Origin: Neorhizobium huautlense
Lineage (GTDB): Bacteria; Pseudomonadota; Alphaproteobacteria; Rhizobiales; Rhizobiaceae
Direction: 5' to 3'
NCBI RefSeq assembly: GCF_002968575.1
Contig: NZ_PVBM01000032.1
Span: 1 to 45,908, forward strand
Length of the DNA: 45,908 nt
Position 1 is the first letter of the stretch, and every line of letters starts with the position of its first letter. This document shows, one piece after another, positions 19,639-27,450 of the stretch. A model generated the notes under the pieces. It was not told the origin of the DNA and searched no databases. It worked only from the letters and a program-made list of their open reading frames with translations. The position numbers and the translations under genes are program-made.

Positions 19639-20298
19639 ATGCTCAAGAAAATCGCAATCGTCGCACTTTGCGCGACCTATCTCTCTGCCTGCACCACAAC
19701 CGACCCGTATACGGGTGAACAAAAGGTTTCCAACACCGCTGGTGGTGCCGTGATCGGTGCCGGCCTGGGCGCACTTGCCGGCGGGCTGACGGGAGGACGC
19801 CATGCGGGTCGCAATGCTCTGATCGGCGCCGGTATCGGTGCGCTTGCCGGCGGCGGGATTGGCGCCTATATGGACAATCAGGAAGCGGAATTACGTGCCG
19901 AGCTTCAGGGCACGGGCGTTTCCGTGACGCGCGTCGGCGACCGCATCATCCTCAACATGCCGTCCAACATCACCTTTGCGACCGACCAGGATCAGGTGAT
20001 CCCGCCATTCTACAGAACCCTCGATTCGGTAGCGGTCGTGCTGAACAAGTTCAACAAGACCTTTATCGATGTAAACGGGCATACCGATTCGACCGGCAGC
20101 CTCTCGCATAACCAAGGGCTGTCGGAACGCCGTGCTGCGTCGGTTGCGAACTATCTGGCAGGCCGCGGGGTCGACCAGCGCCGCATGTCGACGATGGGTT
20201 TTGGTCCGTCGCAACCGGTTGCGTCTAACGCGACCTCGGATGGTCGCGCGCAGAACCGTCGCGTCGAAGTGGCGATCGCTCCGATCACCCAGGGCTGA
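19639..20298 (+). CDS. OmpA-family lipoprotein with glycine zipper (YiaD-like)
   Basis: A 219-residue envelope protein. Residues 1-18 form a lipoprotein signal ending in the lipobox LSAC, with Cys18 the lipidation site. Residues about 33-80 form a glycine zipper of repeated GAGLGALAGG-type blocks. Residues about 105-215 form an OmpA C-terminal domain that binds peptidoglycan, with NGHTDSTG and LSERRAASVANYL carrying the Asp and Arg that grip diaminopimelate in the family. It likely sits in the outer membrane and anchors it to the wall. No partner gene is evident; it stops 21 bases before the convergent lysE-type gene. Confidence 0.9.
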   Translation: MLKKIAIVALCATYLSACTTTDPYTGEQKVSNTAGGAVIGAGLGALAGGLTGGRHAGRNALIGAGIGALAGGGIGAYMDNQEAELRAELQGTGVSVTRVGDRIILNMPSNITFATDQDQVIPPFYRTLDSVAVVLNKFNKTFIDVNGHTDSTGSLSHNQGLSERRAASVANYLAGRGVDQRRMSTMGFGPSQPVASNATSDGRAQNRRVEVAIAPITQG

Positions 20299-20311
20299 TT
20301 TGAGAACTCGG

Positions 20312-20333
20312 CGAGCCGCTCAGATGCGGCTCG
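20312..20333. terminator. Hairpin at the convergent ends of the OmpA lipoprotein and LysE genes
   Basis: CGAGCCGC (20312-20319) pairs perfectly with GCGGCTCG (20326-20333), six-base loop. It lies between the two stop codons and overlaps the end of the minus-strand gene. There is no T-tract on either side, so its strength as a terminator is doubtful. Confidence 0.35.
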
Positions 20334-20952
20334 TCAGAAGCTTGAACCCGGCGACGCTGTAGAAGACGGCCATTGTGCCTTCGATCCAGCGTCGCGCGCT
20401 CCTGTAACTCCGCAGCGCGTGGGATGTGGAAAATATCACCGCATAGGTGGTGAAGATCGTCAGGCTTGATGTCATGCAGATGGCGATGATCAGGACGATT
20501 GCCGAGACCGGCGCGTTTTCCGGCAGACCGAGCGAAATGATCGCGAGCCAGGCAAAGATCGCCTTCGGATTGGTCAAGTGGATCATGTAACCACGCAACC
20601 AGAGCTGGCCCGCCGTATAATCGGTCCGGGCATTGCCGATTGCGGCTTTTGCATCCGGTAAGCGTGCGGATTTATAAGCCTTCCAGGCGAGATAGATCAG
20701 GTAGAGTCCGCCAAGGATTTTCAGGATCTCCAGTGCAAGCGCATAGTTGCGCAGCAGCGCCGCCAGGCCAAGCGCTGCGGCGCAGGCCCAGGTGAAAGAA
20801 CCGCATCCGATACCGAGTGCGGTGATCAACCCGGCCCGGCGGCCTTGCGAGATCGAGGCGCCGATGATCGCGAAATTGGCCGGGCCGGGGCTTGCGACGT
20901 TGATGATATAGGCGACATAGGCGGGCCACATATAGATCAGGATCTCAGGCAA
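20320..20952 (-). CDS. LysE/RhtB-family amino-acid exporter
   Basis: A 210-residue inner-membrane protein with about six hydrophobic segments and the N-terminal family motif SPGPANFAIIGASISQGRRAG. The family exports basic or neutral amino acids or homoserine lactone; the substrate here is unknown. The frame is open to 21057, but the extra part overlaps ispA and is not family-like. A TTG at 20952 with GAGGGAAG just upstream gives MPEILIYMWPAYVAY, the usual N-terminus; an ATG at 20931 is the alternative. It starts 16 bases after the ispA stop codon, so the two are likely cotranscribed. Confidence 0.85.
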   Translation of the reverse strand: MPEILIYMWPAYVAYIINVASPGPANFAIIGASISQGRRAGLITALGIGCGSFTWACAAALGLAALLRNYALALEILKILGGLYLIYLAWKAYKSARLPDAKAAIGNARTDYTAGQLWLRGYMIHLTNPKAIFAWLAIISLGLPENAPVSAIVLIIAICMTSSLTIFTTYAVIFSTSHALRSYRSARRWIEGTMAVFYSVAGFKLLTSRI

Positions 20953-20968
20953 GGTCTTCCCTCGGGGG

Positions 20969-21883
20969 TCAATTGTCTCGGCTGGCGATAAAGCGCGCCG
21001 CTTCCTGCAGAATAAGCGCCTTTTCTCGGTAGGGCGCAAGAAGGCCGATAGCTTCATTGGTCAGTACTTCGAGCCTCTTTTCAGCCCAATCCCTGCCATG
21101 GAGGCCGACCAGCGTTCCCTTGCCGCGCGCGGCATCCTTGCCGGCCGCCTTCCCCAAGGTGGAGGCATCGGAGGTGAGGTCGAGCAGATCGTCGGCGAGC
21201 TGATACGCGAGGCCGATCTTTTGGCCGAAAAGACGAAGTCTTTCCCGATCGGCCGGCGGCGACCCGGCGACGATGGCGCCTGCCTCGCAGGCAAACCGCA
21301 GCAGCGCACCGGTCTTCATTGCCTGCAAGGTCACGATACCGGCTTCATCCGGCGCTGATTTTTCTGCGGCAAGGTCAAGAGCCTGTCCGCCTGCCATGCC
21401 GCCGGGGCCTGCTGCCCGCGCCAGTGCCAGCACAAGCTCTGTCTTGAGCCTGTCCGCAAGCGTGGTTTCCGGAGCCGCGATGATGTCGAAAGCATAGGTC
21501 AGAAGACTATCGCCTGCGAGGATAGCTGTCGCTTCGTCGAAAGCCCTGTGAACGGTCGGCTGGCCCCGCCGCAGATCGTCGTCGTCCATGGCCGGAAGAT
21601 CGTCGTGAATCAGCGAATAGCAGTGAAGGCATTCGAGCGCCACGCCGACACGAAGCGCGGCATCGGATGACCCGCCAAGAAGAACCGCGCTTTCGCGCAA
21701 CAGAAAGGGCCGAAGCCTTTTCCCACCGTTCAAGGAGCCGTGCCGCATGGCTGCCATCAGGTGTGCCGGGCGTGCGATCTCATCCGGCAGGGCGGCATCG
21801 GAAAGCACTGAAGCAAGCAAGGCTTCCGTCTCGGAAGCGCTTTGCCGTAAGCGCTCGTCAAATGCAGGTTTGGTGTCCGTCAT
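20969..21883 (-). CDS. ispA: Polyprenyl synthetase, farnesyl diphosphate synthase type
   Basis: A 304-residue trans-prenyltransferase that condenses isopentenyl diphosphate with allylic diphosphates, most likely to farnesyl diphosphate. Seen: the first aspartate-rich motif DDLPAMDDDDLRRG, preceded by YSLIH as in bacterial IspA, with the four-residue spacing (DDx4D) of bacterial enzymes; the second motif ADDLLDLTSD; and the N-terminal GGKRLRPFL that binds IPP. Geranylgeranyl synthase activity is the main alternative. ATG 21883 is preferred over a TTG at 21904. Divergent from mtgA (175-base gap) and followed by the LysE-type gene. Confidence 0.92.
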   Translation of the reverse strand: MTDTKPAFDERLRQSASETEALLASVLSDAALPDEIARPAHLMAAMRHGSLNGGKRLRPFLLRESAVLLGGSSDAALRVGVALECLHCYSLIHDDLPAMDDDDLRRGQPTVHRAFDEATAILAGDSLLTYAFDIIAAPETTLADRLKTELVLALARAAGPGGMAGGQALDLAAEKSAPDEAGIVTLQAMKTGALLRFACEAGAIVAGSPPADRERLRLFGQKIGLAYQLADDLLDLTSDASTLGKAAGKDAARGKGTLVGLHGRDWAEKRLEVLTNEAIGLLAPYREKALILQEAARFIASRDN

Positions 21884-22058
21884 GGCCGCTGTTTGGCATG
21901 CCAACCGTTGGCAAGCAACGGAGATTTACCAGTACACCGGAAGTTTCGGCGCCGGACTCGCCTTGGAAGCATTCACCGGTTATGAAATTGCTAAGCATGG
22001 GATAAGCGGGATATTGGACATTTCACCCGAACAGCACGTGGACGAAGAGGAGTCCGTC

Positions 22059-22760
22059 ATGAGGACGCGGCGGGACCGTCTGTTGTCCAATAGGCTGACG
22101 CGTCGCTTTCTCTCAATTGCGGTCGTCGTCCTGGTGCTGCCCTACCTGTTGATCCTGGTCTACGCCATACCGTTTACTCGCCCTGTCTCGACCTTGATGC
22201 TCTCGGAACTGATCCTTTTCCGTGGCTATGATCGGCGCTGGGTTAGTCTCGACGACATCTCGCCCAACCTGGTGCGTTCGGTCATGATGTCGGAAGACGG
22301 ACAGTTCTGCTTCCATGGCGGCGTTGACTGGGCCCAGATGCGCGGCGTGGTGGAGGATGCCCTTGACGGCGAAGCGACACGCGGAGCCAGCACGATTCCC
22401 ATGCAGACGGTCAAGAACCTGTTCCTCTGGAATGGTCGTTCGTTCATCCGAAAAGGTCTCGAACTGCCTCTCGCAATCGGCGGCGACTTCGTGTGGTCGA
22501 AGCGTCGGATAATGGAGATTTATCTCAATATCGCTGAATGGGGCCCTGGCATCTACGGGGCAGAGGCGGCAGCCCAATATCATTTTAAAGTGCCGGCCGC
22601 GAAGCTTAGTGCGCGGCAGGCAGCGCTTCTAGCTGTGGCGCTTCCCAATCCCATCACCCGGGTTGCTGGCAAGCCCGGCCGCGGAATGCAGCGCTTGGCC
22701 GCGGTCGTCGAGCGGCGTGCCCGCAGCTCCGCCGATTATATCAAATGCATTTATGGCTGA
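22059..22760 (+). CDS. mtgA: Monofunctional biosynthetic peptidoglycan transglycosylase
   Basis: A 233-residue GT51 enzyme that polymerises lipid II into glycan strands at the outer face of the inner membrane. One N-terminal membrane anchor (about residues 15-45) precedes the catalytic domain with SEDGQFCFHGGVDW (catalytic Glu), GASTIPMQTVKNLFLW, RKGLELPLA and KRRIMEIYLNIAEWGPGIYG. No transpeptidase domain follows, so it is monofunctional. The third residue of the usual STI(S/T)xQ motif is Pro here (STIPMQ). The start is fixed by AGGAG at 22048-22052, six bases before ATG 22059; the frame continues further upstream but that part is antisense to ispA. Confidence 0.94.
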   Translation: MRTRRDRLLSNRLTRRFLSIAVVVLVLPYLLILVYAIPFTRPVSTLMLSELILFRGYDRRWVSLDDISPNLVRSVMMSEDGQFCFHGGVDWAQMRGVVEDALDGEATRGASTIPMQTVKNLFLWNGRSFIRKGLELPLAIGGDFVWSKRRIMEIYLNIAEWGPGIYGAEAAAQYHFKVPAAKLSARQAALLAVALPNPITRVAGKPGRGMQRLAAVVERRARSSADYIKCIYG

Positions 22761-22832
22761 CTTCGCGCAATTTCATTGGTTGTTGTCCGGCGGGCCGATT
22801 ATAGGCAGGTAAAACCTGCTGGAGGCGCCGTC

Positions 22833-23480
22833 GTGGAAAAGCTCATCCTTTATATCGGCAACAAGAACTATTCGTCATGGTCCTTCCGCCCATGGATTGC
22901 GATGACGGGAGCTGGGATTCCGTTCGAAGAGGTGCTGATACCGTTCGATTTTCCAGCAGGGAATCCGAAGTTTAAGCCGATATCGCCAACCGGCAAGGTG
23001 CCCGTGCTGCACCATGGGGACCTGCGCGTCTGGGAGTCGCTGGCGATCATCGAATATGTGGCCGAGCTTTTCCCCGAAAGGCGCGTCTGGCCAAAAGCGG
23101 CGCCCGACCGAGCGATAGCCCGGTCGATTTCGGTTGAGATGCTTGCTGGGTTCAGAGCGTTGCGCAACGCCTGCCCGATGAATATCCGGCGGCCAAAGCG
23201 CAAAATTGAACTGGCCGAAGGCGTGATGGAGGACGTTGCCCGGATTTCCGCGATCTGGCGGGAACTGCGCGCGACGTCTGGCGGGCCATTTCTATTCGGC
23301 GAGTTCTCCGCAGCGGATGCGATGTTCGCACCGGTCGTTAATCGGTTTGACGTTTATGATCTTGTATCGGATGCAGATGCGCTCGCTTACATGGCGGCGA
23401 TGAAATCCCATCCCGCTTGGCACCAATGGCAGGAAGCGGCGCTTGCCGAAACTTGGATCGTGCCGGAAGACGAGGCGTAA
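22833..23480 (+). CDS. Glutathione S-transferase family protein
   Basis: A 215-residue protein with an N-terminal thioredoxin-like domain (about 1-80; YSSWSFRPWIAM near the start, SPTGKVPVL with the cis-proline, then WESLAIIEYV) and an all-helical C-terminal domain (about 90-210; FLFGEFSAADAMFAPVVNRF). It would conjugate or reduce using glutathione in the cytoplasm; the substrate is unknown and the active residue is likely one of the early serines rather than cysteine. GTG start with GGAGG at 22821-22825, spaced seven bases. It lies 72 bases after mtgA on the same strand. Confidence 0.9.
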   Translation: MEKLILYIGNKNYSSWSFRPWIAMTGAGIPFEEVLIPFDFPAGNPKFKPISPTGKVPVLHHGDLRVWESLAIIEYVAELFPERRVWPKAAPDRAIARSISVEMLAGFRALRNACPMNIRRPKRKIELAEGVMEDVARISAIWRELRATSGGPFLFGEFSAADAMFAPVVNRFDVYDLVSDADALAYMAAMKSHPAWHQWQEAALAETWIVPEDEA

Positions 23481-23512
23481 GCCTCATATTTACAAAAAAT
23501 CCTGCTGAGGAC

Positions 23513-23541
23513 TGGTCAAACCCCTGCAGGGCATGTATAAG
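23513..23541 (+). promoter_or_regulatory. Possible rpmF promoter
   Basis: TGGTCA (23513-23518), 17 bases, TATAAG (23536-23541), close to the rhizobial sigma-70 pattern. The spacer contains a perfect 10-bp palindrome CCCTGCAGGG (23522-23531). The rpmF start is about 90 bases downstream. Confidence 0.33.
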
Positions 23542-23628
23542 CCGCCCAAATTTCCGAGATCGAGACATGCCCAATCGGCCTCAGTTCCGGCCGGGGATTA
23601 TGTTTTGCACGAAAGTGGAGTAACGAAA

Positions 23629-23814
23629 ATGGCTGTACCGAAGAGAAAAACGAGCCCGTCCAAGCGCGGTATGCGCCGCTCCGCCGACGCGCTCAAGGCT
23701 CCGACCTATATCGAAGACAAGAACTCCGGCGAACTTCGCCGTCCGCATCACATCGACCTGAAGACCGGTATGTACCGTGGCCGCCAGGTTCTGACGCCGA
23801 AGGAAAACGCATAA
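23629..23814 (+). CDS. rpmF: 50S ribosomal protein L32
   Basis: A 61-residue basic ribosomal protein of the large subunit. The start MAVPKRKTSPSKRGMRRSAD is diagnostic for bL32. It lacks the CxxC pairs of the zinc-binding form, as usual in alphaproteobacteria. ATG 23629 follows a GGAG about eight bases upstream. It stands alone and is followed directly by a strong terminator. Confidence 0.97.
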   Translation: MAVPKRKTSPSKRGMRRSADALKAPTYIEDKNSGELRRPHHIDLKTGMYRGRQVLTPKENA

Positions 23815-23840
23815 GCGTTTTAGCAGGCAGTTTGCATGAG

Positions 23841-23863
23841 GGCCGGCTTTGCCGGCCTTTTTT
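23841..23863 (+). terminator. Rho-independent terminator of rpmF
   Basis: Perfect 7-bp stem GGCCGGC/GCCGGCC (23841-23847 with 23851-23857), TTT loop, followed by six T. It lies 26 bases after the rpmF stop codon. Confidence 0.92.
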
Positions 23864-23937
23864 GTTTCAGCGATGTCTTGCGGAAAGCGCGAGCAGCCAT
23901 CACAGTCCGGCCGACCAATCATTGTTTGGAGTCTGCC

Positions 23938-24345
23938 ATGCTCGCTGCCCTGCCGTTGATGATCATTCCGTTCGTTCTCTACAATCTTGCGATGTTGGGA
24001 ACGATGGGCGGGGGCGGAGTGGCTTCGCTCGACAACGTCTTGATCTCGCTGCGGATGCTCTCCGGCGCGGAGTGGACGATGACGCTGGGCGACGTTCTGA
24101 TCGTGGTTGCGTTGTTTTTTCTCTTCGTGGAAATCCTGAAGGCGAGCCGCAACGGTCGCGGCTCGCTTTTCAATCACATGCTCTCAATGCTGACCTTCGT
24201 CGGATATCTGACGGAATTCCTGTTGGTCAGAGATGCTGCAACGCAGATATTCTTCATCTTGATGATCATAACATTCATCGACGTCATCGGCGGCTTTGCA
24301 GTCGCGATCCGTTCGGCCGGGCGGGATGTATCGATCGGGCTTTAA
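23938..24345 (+). CDS. Small integral membrane protein of unknown function
   Basis: A 135-residue protein with four predicted hydrophobic segments (about residues 1-25, 42-65, 80-100 and 103-125) joined by short loops. I do not recognise a functional family. ATG 23938 is supported by GGAG six bases upstream; the frame extends upstream but would run through the rpmF terminator. Its TAA (24343-24345) directly touches the stop codon of the convergent phaR gene (24346-24348), with no base between, leaving no room for a separate terminator. Confidence 0.75.
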   Translation: MLAALPLMIIPFVLYNLAMLGTMGGGGVASLDNVLISLRMLSGAEWTMTLGDVLIVVALFFLFVEILKASRNGRGSLFNHMLSMLTFVGYLTEFLLVRDAATQIFFILMIITFIDVIGGFAVAIRSAGRDVSIGL

Positions 24346-24921
24346 TCAGAGATTGTCGAGCCGGCTTTGAAGGTTGCGAAGCTGTTCTTTCAGTTCGTCG
24401 ATATCCTTCGAATCCGCCTTCTTTTGAGCTGCGGCTGGTGGCTGGCCCGTGAAGGGGGAAAACATCTGCACCGCCTGACGGAACATCTCAGTGTTCCGAC
24501 GCACCTGCTCTTCCATCAATTGCATTGGCGCCTGCAGGTTTTTGCTGAGCGGCGTATCGCCAAAGGCCTTGGCCATCTGCTCCCGCATCTGCGTTTGCTG
24601 CTCCGTAAAGGTCTTCATCGAGTGTTCGAGAAAAGTCGGCACGACCATCTGCATCTGGTCGCCGTAATAGGAAATCAACTGCCGGAGAAACGAGATGGGC
24701 AGCAGGGTGTTTCCCGTCTTTGATTCCTGCTCGAAGATGATCTGCGTCAGAACGGAATGGGTAATGTCCTCGCCGGTCTTGGCATCCTGAACCAGGAACT
24801 CCTCTCCTTTCTTCACCATTTTTGCCAGGTCCTCCAGCGTCACATAAGTGCTGGTGCCTGTATTGTAGAGGCGTCGGTTGGCATATTTCTTGATTATGAT
24901 TTCGCCTTCGGTCTTCGCCAT
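24346..24921 (-). CDS. phaR: Polyhydroxyalkanoate synthesis repressor
   Basis: A 191-residue regulator that in this family binds PHB granules and DNA, repressing phasin and its own gene until polymer is present. Seen: the N-terminal DNA-binding domain with IIIKKYANRRLYNT and YVTLEDLAKMV, a middle PHB-accumulation domain (about residues 70-150) and a C-terminal glutamine/alanine-rich, coiled-coil end (ELKEQLRNLQSRL). AGGAGG lies six bases before the ATG. It is divergent from phaA-phaB with a 248-base shared regulatory region that contains a good palindrome. Confidence 0.94.
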   Translation of the reverse strand: MAKTEGEIIIKKYANRRLYNTGTSTYVTLEDLAKMVKKGEEFLVQDAKTGEDITHSVLTQIIFEQESKTGNTLLPISFLRQLISYYGDQMQMVVPTFLEHSMKTFTEQQTQMREQMAKAFGDTPLSKNLQAPMQLMEEQVRRNTEMFRQAVQMFSPFTGQPPAAAQKKADSKDIDELKEQLRNLQSRLDNL

Positions 24922-24984
24922 AATTGCCTCCTGCTCCCGTCAACGTGGTTGTTTTTTGTCGATGGCGTTGCGCTCCCAAGAGGA

Positions 24985-25013
24985 ATGTAAGCCTAAATGA
25001 AGCAGGCTGACAA
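24985..25013 (-). promoter_or_regulatory. Possible phaR promoter
   Basis: On the minus strand TTGTCA (25008-25013), 17 bases, TTACAT (24985-24990), giving a leader of roughly 55-60 bases before the phaR ATG. The -35 matches five of six consensus bases; the -10 is weak. Confidence 0.33.
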
Positions 25014-25038
25014 TCGATTTGTGCGGCGCGGCGAGTGC

Positions 25039-25054
25039 TTTGTTGCGCAGCAAA
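25039..25054. promoter_or_regulatory. Palindrome in the phaR/phaA divergent region, candidate PhaR operator
   Basis: A 16-bp imperfect palindrome, TTTG(T/C)TGCGCA(G/A)CAAA in symmetrical notation, mismatched at one pair only. It is rich in TGC/GCA steps, as PhaR sites reported in other alphaproteobacteria are. It is bracketed by a 9-bp inverted repeat, AGCAGGCTG at 25001-25009 and CAGCCTGCT at 25085-25093. Binding by PhaR is inference. Confidence 0.45.
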
Positions 25055-25169
25055 TCCGCGAAATCTCAAGGCCAATTTCCAACACAGCCTGCTGATGCGC
25101 CCCAGCGTTTGACTCTGCGGCCAAGCTTTGCCAGTCTCGTGAGCAATATCGAATAAGAGGAGACCTCCC

Positions 25170-26351
25170 ATGGCTAATCCATCCATCGTGATCGCATCGG
25201 CTGCCCGCACTGCCGTCGGCTCGTTCAACGGTGCCTTCGCCAATGTCCAGGCCCACGAACTCGGCGCGGCGGCGATCAAAGGCGCGCTTGCCCGTGCCGG
25301 TGTCGATGCGTCCGACGTGGACGAGGTCATCCTTGGGCAGGTGCTGCCGGCGGGCGAAGGCCAGAATCCGGCGCGCCAGGCTGCGATGAAAGCCGGTGTT
25401 CCCAAGGAGGCAACCGCTTGGGGAGTGAATCAGCTTTGCGGTTCGGGCCTGCGTGCCGTGGCACTCGGAATGCAGCAGATTGCTTTGGGTGACGCAAAGA
25501 TCATCGTCGCAGGCGGCCAGGAGTCCATGTCCATGGCTCCGCACTGCGCTCATCTGCGCGGTGGCGTGAAGATGGGCGACTTCAAGATGATCGATACGAT
25601 GATCAAGGACGGGCTCACAGACGCCTTCTACGGCTATCACATGGGGATTACGGCGGAGAACATTGCGCGCCAGTGGCAGCTCTCCCGCGAAGAGCAGGAT
25701 CAGTTTGCCGTCTCTTCCCAAAACAAGGCAGAAGCGGCGCAAGCTGCAGGCCGTTTCAAGGATGAGATCATTCCCTACGTCATTCAAACGAGAAAAGGCG
25801 ACGTGACCGTCGATAACGACGAGTACATCCGTGCGGGTGCAACAATGGACGCGATGACAAAACTCCGCCCGGCTTTCGACAAGGAAGGCACGGTCACTGC
25901 CGGCAACGCATCCGGCCTCAACGACGGTGCGGCGGCCACCGTGCTCATGACGGAAGAAGAAGCCAAGCGCCGAGGCATTGCGCCTTTGGTCCGCATCGCT
26001 TCCTGGGCTACCGCCGGTGTCGATCCGCAGATCATGGGTACCGGCCCGATTCCTGCTTCCCGCAAGGCGCTGGAGAGAGCCGGCTGGTCTGTCAATGATC
26101 TCGATCTTGTCGAAGCGAATGAAGCCTTTGCGGCGCAGGCTTGCGCGGTCAACAAGGACCTCGGCTGGGATCCCTCGATCGTCAACGTAAATGGCGGTGC
26201 CATTGCCATCGGCCATCCGATTGGAGCATCCGGCGCCCGCGTTCTCAATACGCTTCTCTTCGAAATGAAGCGTCGCGGCGCCAAGAAGGGTCTCGCAACA
26301 CTTTGCATCGGTGGCGGTATGGGCGTTGCCATGTGTCTCGAAGCAATGTGA
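25170..26351 (+). CDS. phaA: Acetyl-CoA acetyltransferase (beta-ketothiolase)
   Basis: A 393-residue biosynthetic thiolase that condenses two acetyl-CoA to acetoacetyl-CoA, the first step to polyhydroxybutyrate. The catalytic residues are all present: Cys90 in NQLCGSGLRA, His349 in GHPIGASG and Cys379 in CIGGGMG, each offset by one from the Zoogloea enzyme (392 residues). Start ATG 25170 follows AGAGGAG. It is followed on the same strand by phaB after 124 bases and divergent from phaR. No phaC lies in the window. Confidence 0.97.
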   Translation: MANPSIVIASAARTAVGSFNGAFANVQAHELGAAAIKGALARAGVDASDVDEVILGQVLPAGEGQNPARQAAMKAGVPKEATAWGVNQLCGSGLRAVALGMQQIALGDAKIIVAGGQESMSMAPHCAHLRGGVKMGDFKMIDTMIKDGLTDAFYGYHMGITAENIARQWQLSREEQDQFAVSSQNKAEAAQAAGRFKDEIIPYVIQTRKGDVTVDNDEYIRAGATMDAMTKLRPAFDKEGTVTAGNASGLNDGAAATVLMTEEEAKRRGIAPLVRIASWATAGVDPQIMGTGPIPASRKALERAGWSVNDLDLVEANEAFAAQACAVNKDLGWDPSIVNVNGGAIAIGHPIGASGARVLNTLLFEMKRRGAKKGLATLCIGGGMGVAMCLEAM

Positions 26352-26365
26352 TTTTCACGGGATAG

Positions 26366-26394
26366 CCCCGCTTGCTCGAATCCGGAAGGCGGGG
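26366..26394 (+). terminator. Hairpin between phaA and phaB
   Basis: CCCCGC (26366-26371) pairs with GCGGGG (26389-26394), followed by TTGTTC. It is weak as a terminator and may only attenuate read-through or protect the phaA 3' end inside the phaAB operon. Confidence 0.35.
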
Positions 26395-26475
26395 TTGTTC
26401 CTGGCGCGAGTCTGTCAAAATCCGTAAGCATCTGGTTACACAGAAGGACCGTATCACAAAGGGAAGGGAAGTGGC

Positions 26476-27204
26476 ATGAGCAGGGTTGCATTGGTTTCGG
26501 GAGGAACGCGTGGTATCGGGGCGGCGATTTCAATTGCGCTCAAGGCCGCGGGTTATCGGGTGGCGGCCAACTTTGCCGGCAATGAGGAGAAGGCAAAAGC
26601 CTTCTATGACGAGACGGGAATTCCGGTCTTCAAATGGGACGTATCGAGCTACCAAGCATGCGCTGAAGGTATCGCCAAAGTCGAAGCAGAACTCGGACCG
26701 ATCGATGTCCTTGTGAACAATGCCGGTATCACGCGCGATGGCATGTTCCACAAGATGACCCCGGAACAATGGAACGAAGTGATCGGTACCAATCTTACAG
26801 GACTTTTCAACATGACGCATCCGGTCTGGGCCGGGATGCGTGACCGCGGGTTCGGTCGCATCGTCAACATATCTTCCATCAATGGCCAGAAAGGCCAGAT
26901 GGGGCAGGTGAATTACTCTGCGGCCAAGGCAGGTGATCTCGGTTTCACCAAGGCGCTTGCTCAGGAGGGAGCGGCGAAGAACATCACCGTCAATGCGGTT
27001 TGCCCCGGATATATCGGCACAGAAATGGTGCGAGCTGTTCCGGAAAAGGTGCTCAACGAACGGATCATTCCGCAGATTCCGGTCGGTCGTCTTGGCGAGC
27101 CGGAGGAAATAGCCCGCTGCGTCGTTTTCCTCGCTTCCGACGAGGCAGGCTTCATTACCGGTTCGACGCTGTCGGCAAACGGCGGCCAGTTTATGGCCGG
27201 ATAA
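26476..27204 (+). CDS. phaB: Acetoacetyl-CoA reductase
   Basis: A 242-residue short-chain dehydrogenase that reduces acetoacetyl-CoA to (R)-3-hydroxybutyryl-CoA, usually with NADPH. Seen: the cofactor loop GGTRGIGAA near the N-terminus, NNAGITRDGMF, and the catalytic set Ser134, Tyr147, Lys151 in NISSINGQKG and NYSAAKAG; the segment QKGQMGQVNYSAAKAG is typical of PhaB rather than FabG. AAGGGAAG precedes the ATG. It is the second gene of phaAB. Confidence 0.95.
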   Translation: MSRVALVSGGTRGIGAAISIALKAAGYRVAANFAGNEEKAKAFYDETGIPVFKWDVSSYQACAEGIAKVEAELGPIDVLVNNAGITRDGMFHKMTPEQWNEVIGTNLTGLFNMTHPVWAGMRDRGFGRIVNISSINGQKGQMGQVNYSAAKAGDLGFTKALAQEGAAKNITVNAVCPGYIGTEMVRAVPEKVLNERIIPQIPVGRLGEPEEIARCVVFLASDEAGFITGSTLSANGGQFMAG

Positions 27205-27242
27205 TTTCCGCCATTAACCGTCTACCGTGACTAGGGGCTAAT

Positions 27243-27266
27243 TTGGCAGGCGATCCCGCCTGCCAA
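27243..27266. terminator. Perfect stem-loop after phaB
   Basis: TTGGCAGGCG (27243-27252) pairs perfectly with CGCCTGCCAA (27257-27266) around ATCC, 38 bases after the phaB stop codon. No T-run follows on the plus strand, so it may be a 3'-end stabiliser or a weak terminator of phaAB. Confidence 0.5.
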
Positions 27267-27287
27267 TATGGTTAACGTGTTGTTATA

Positions 27288-27374
27288 ATACGAGATATTG
27301 TGGTGAACAAACCGAGAAGCAGCCGATGTCGCCGATTCGTCAGCGATTTGTTCCGGCTTTGCTCCAAAGGTTGA
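27288..27374. repeat. Intergenic repeat element, copy A
   Basis: First of three related elements. GAACAAA (27305-27311), then 22 bases, GATTCGTC (27334-27341), and a second half-site GATTTGTTC beginning 11 bases after the first (27345). GAACAAA and TTTGTTC (27347-27353) are also perfectly complementary. Aligned by hand over about 87 bases, copies A and B agree at roughly three quarters of positions. Copy A lies between the 3' ends of phaB and the glycine-zipper lipoprotein gene, so it is not an obvious promoter site. Confidence 0.6.
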
Positions 27375-27391
27375 CGCCAGCGCGTTAAGGC

Positions 27392-27425
27392 AAAGAAAAA
27401 CCGGCGTCGGTTGCCCTACGCCGGT
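27392..27425 (-). terminator. Rho-independent terminator of the glycine-zipper lipoprotein gene
   Basis: On the minus strand ACCGGCGT and ACGCCGGT form an 8-bp stem with a ten-base loop, followed by TTTTTCTTTG. It lies about 26 bases after the stop codon of the gene at 27451. Confidence 0.88.
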
Positions 27426-27450
27426 CGCCGATATCTTCCGCTCGTGCGGC

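Noticed and set aside
21747..22058. N-terminal extension of mtgA by 104 residues
   Set aside because: The extension is antisense to ispA, and a strong AGGAG fixes the start at 22059. Similar extensions of ispG, rpoH, thiB, galM and the LysE gene were trimmed for the same kinds of reasons.
27271..27287. CtrA-like TTAA-N7-TTAT near repeat A and TTAAC pairs near 28000
   Set aside because: Mismatched or wrongly spaced half-sites, not in front of a gene known to be cell-cycle regulated.
27305..27320. SOS-box-like GAAC-N7-GAAG in repeat A
   Set aside because: The alphaproteobacterial LexA box is GAAC-N7-GAAC. All three repeats fail at the last base and no repair gene is nearby.
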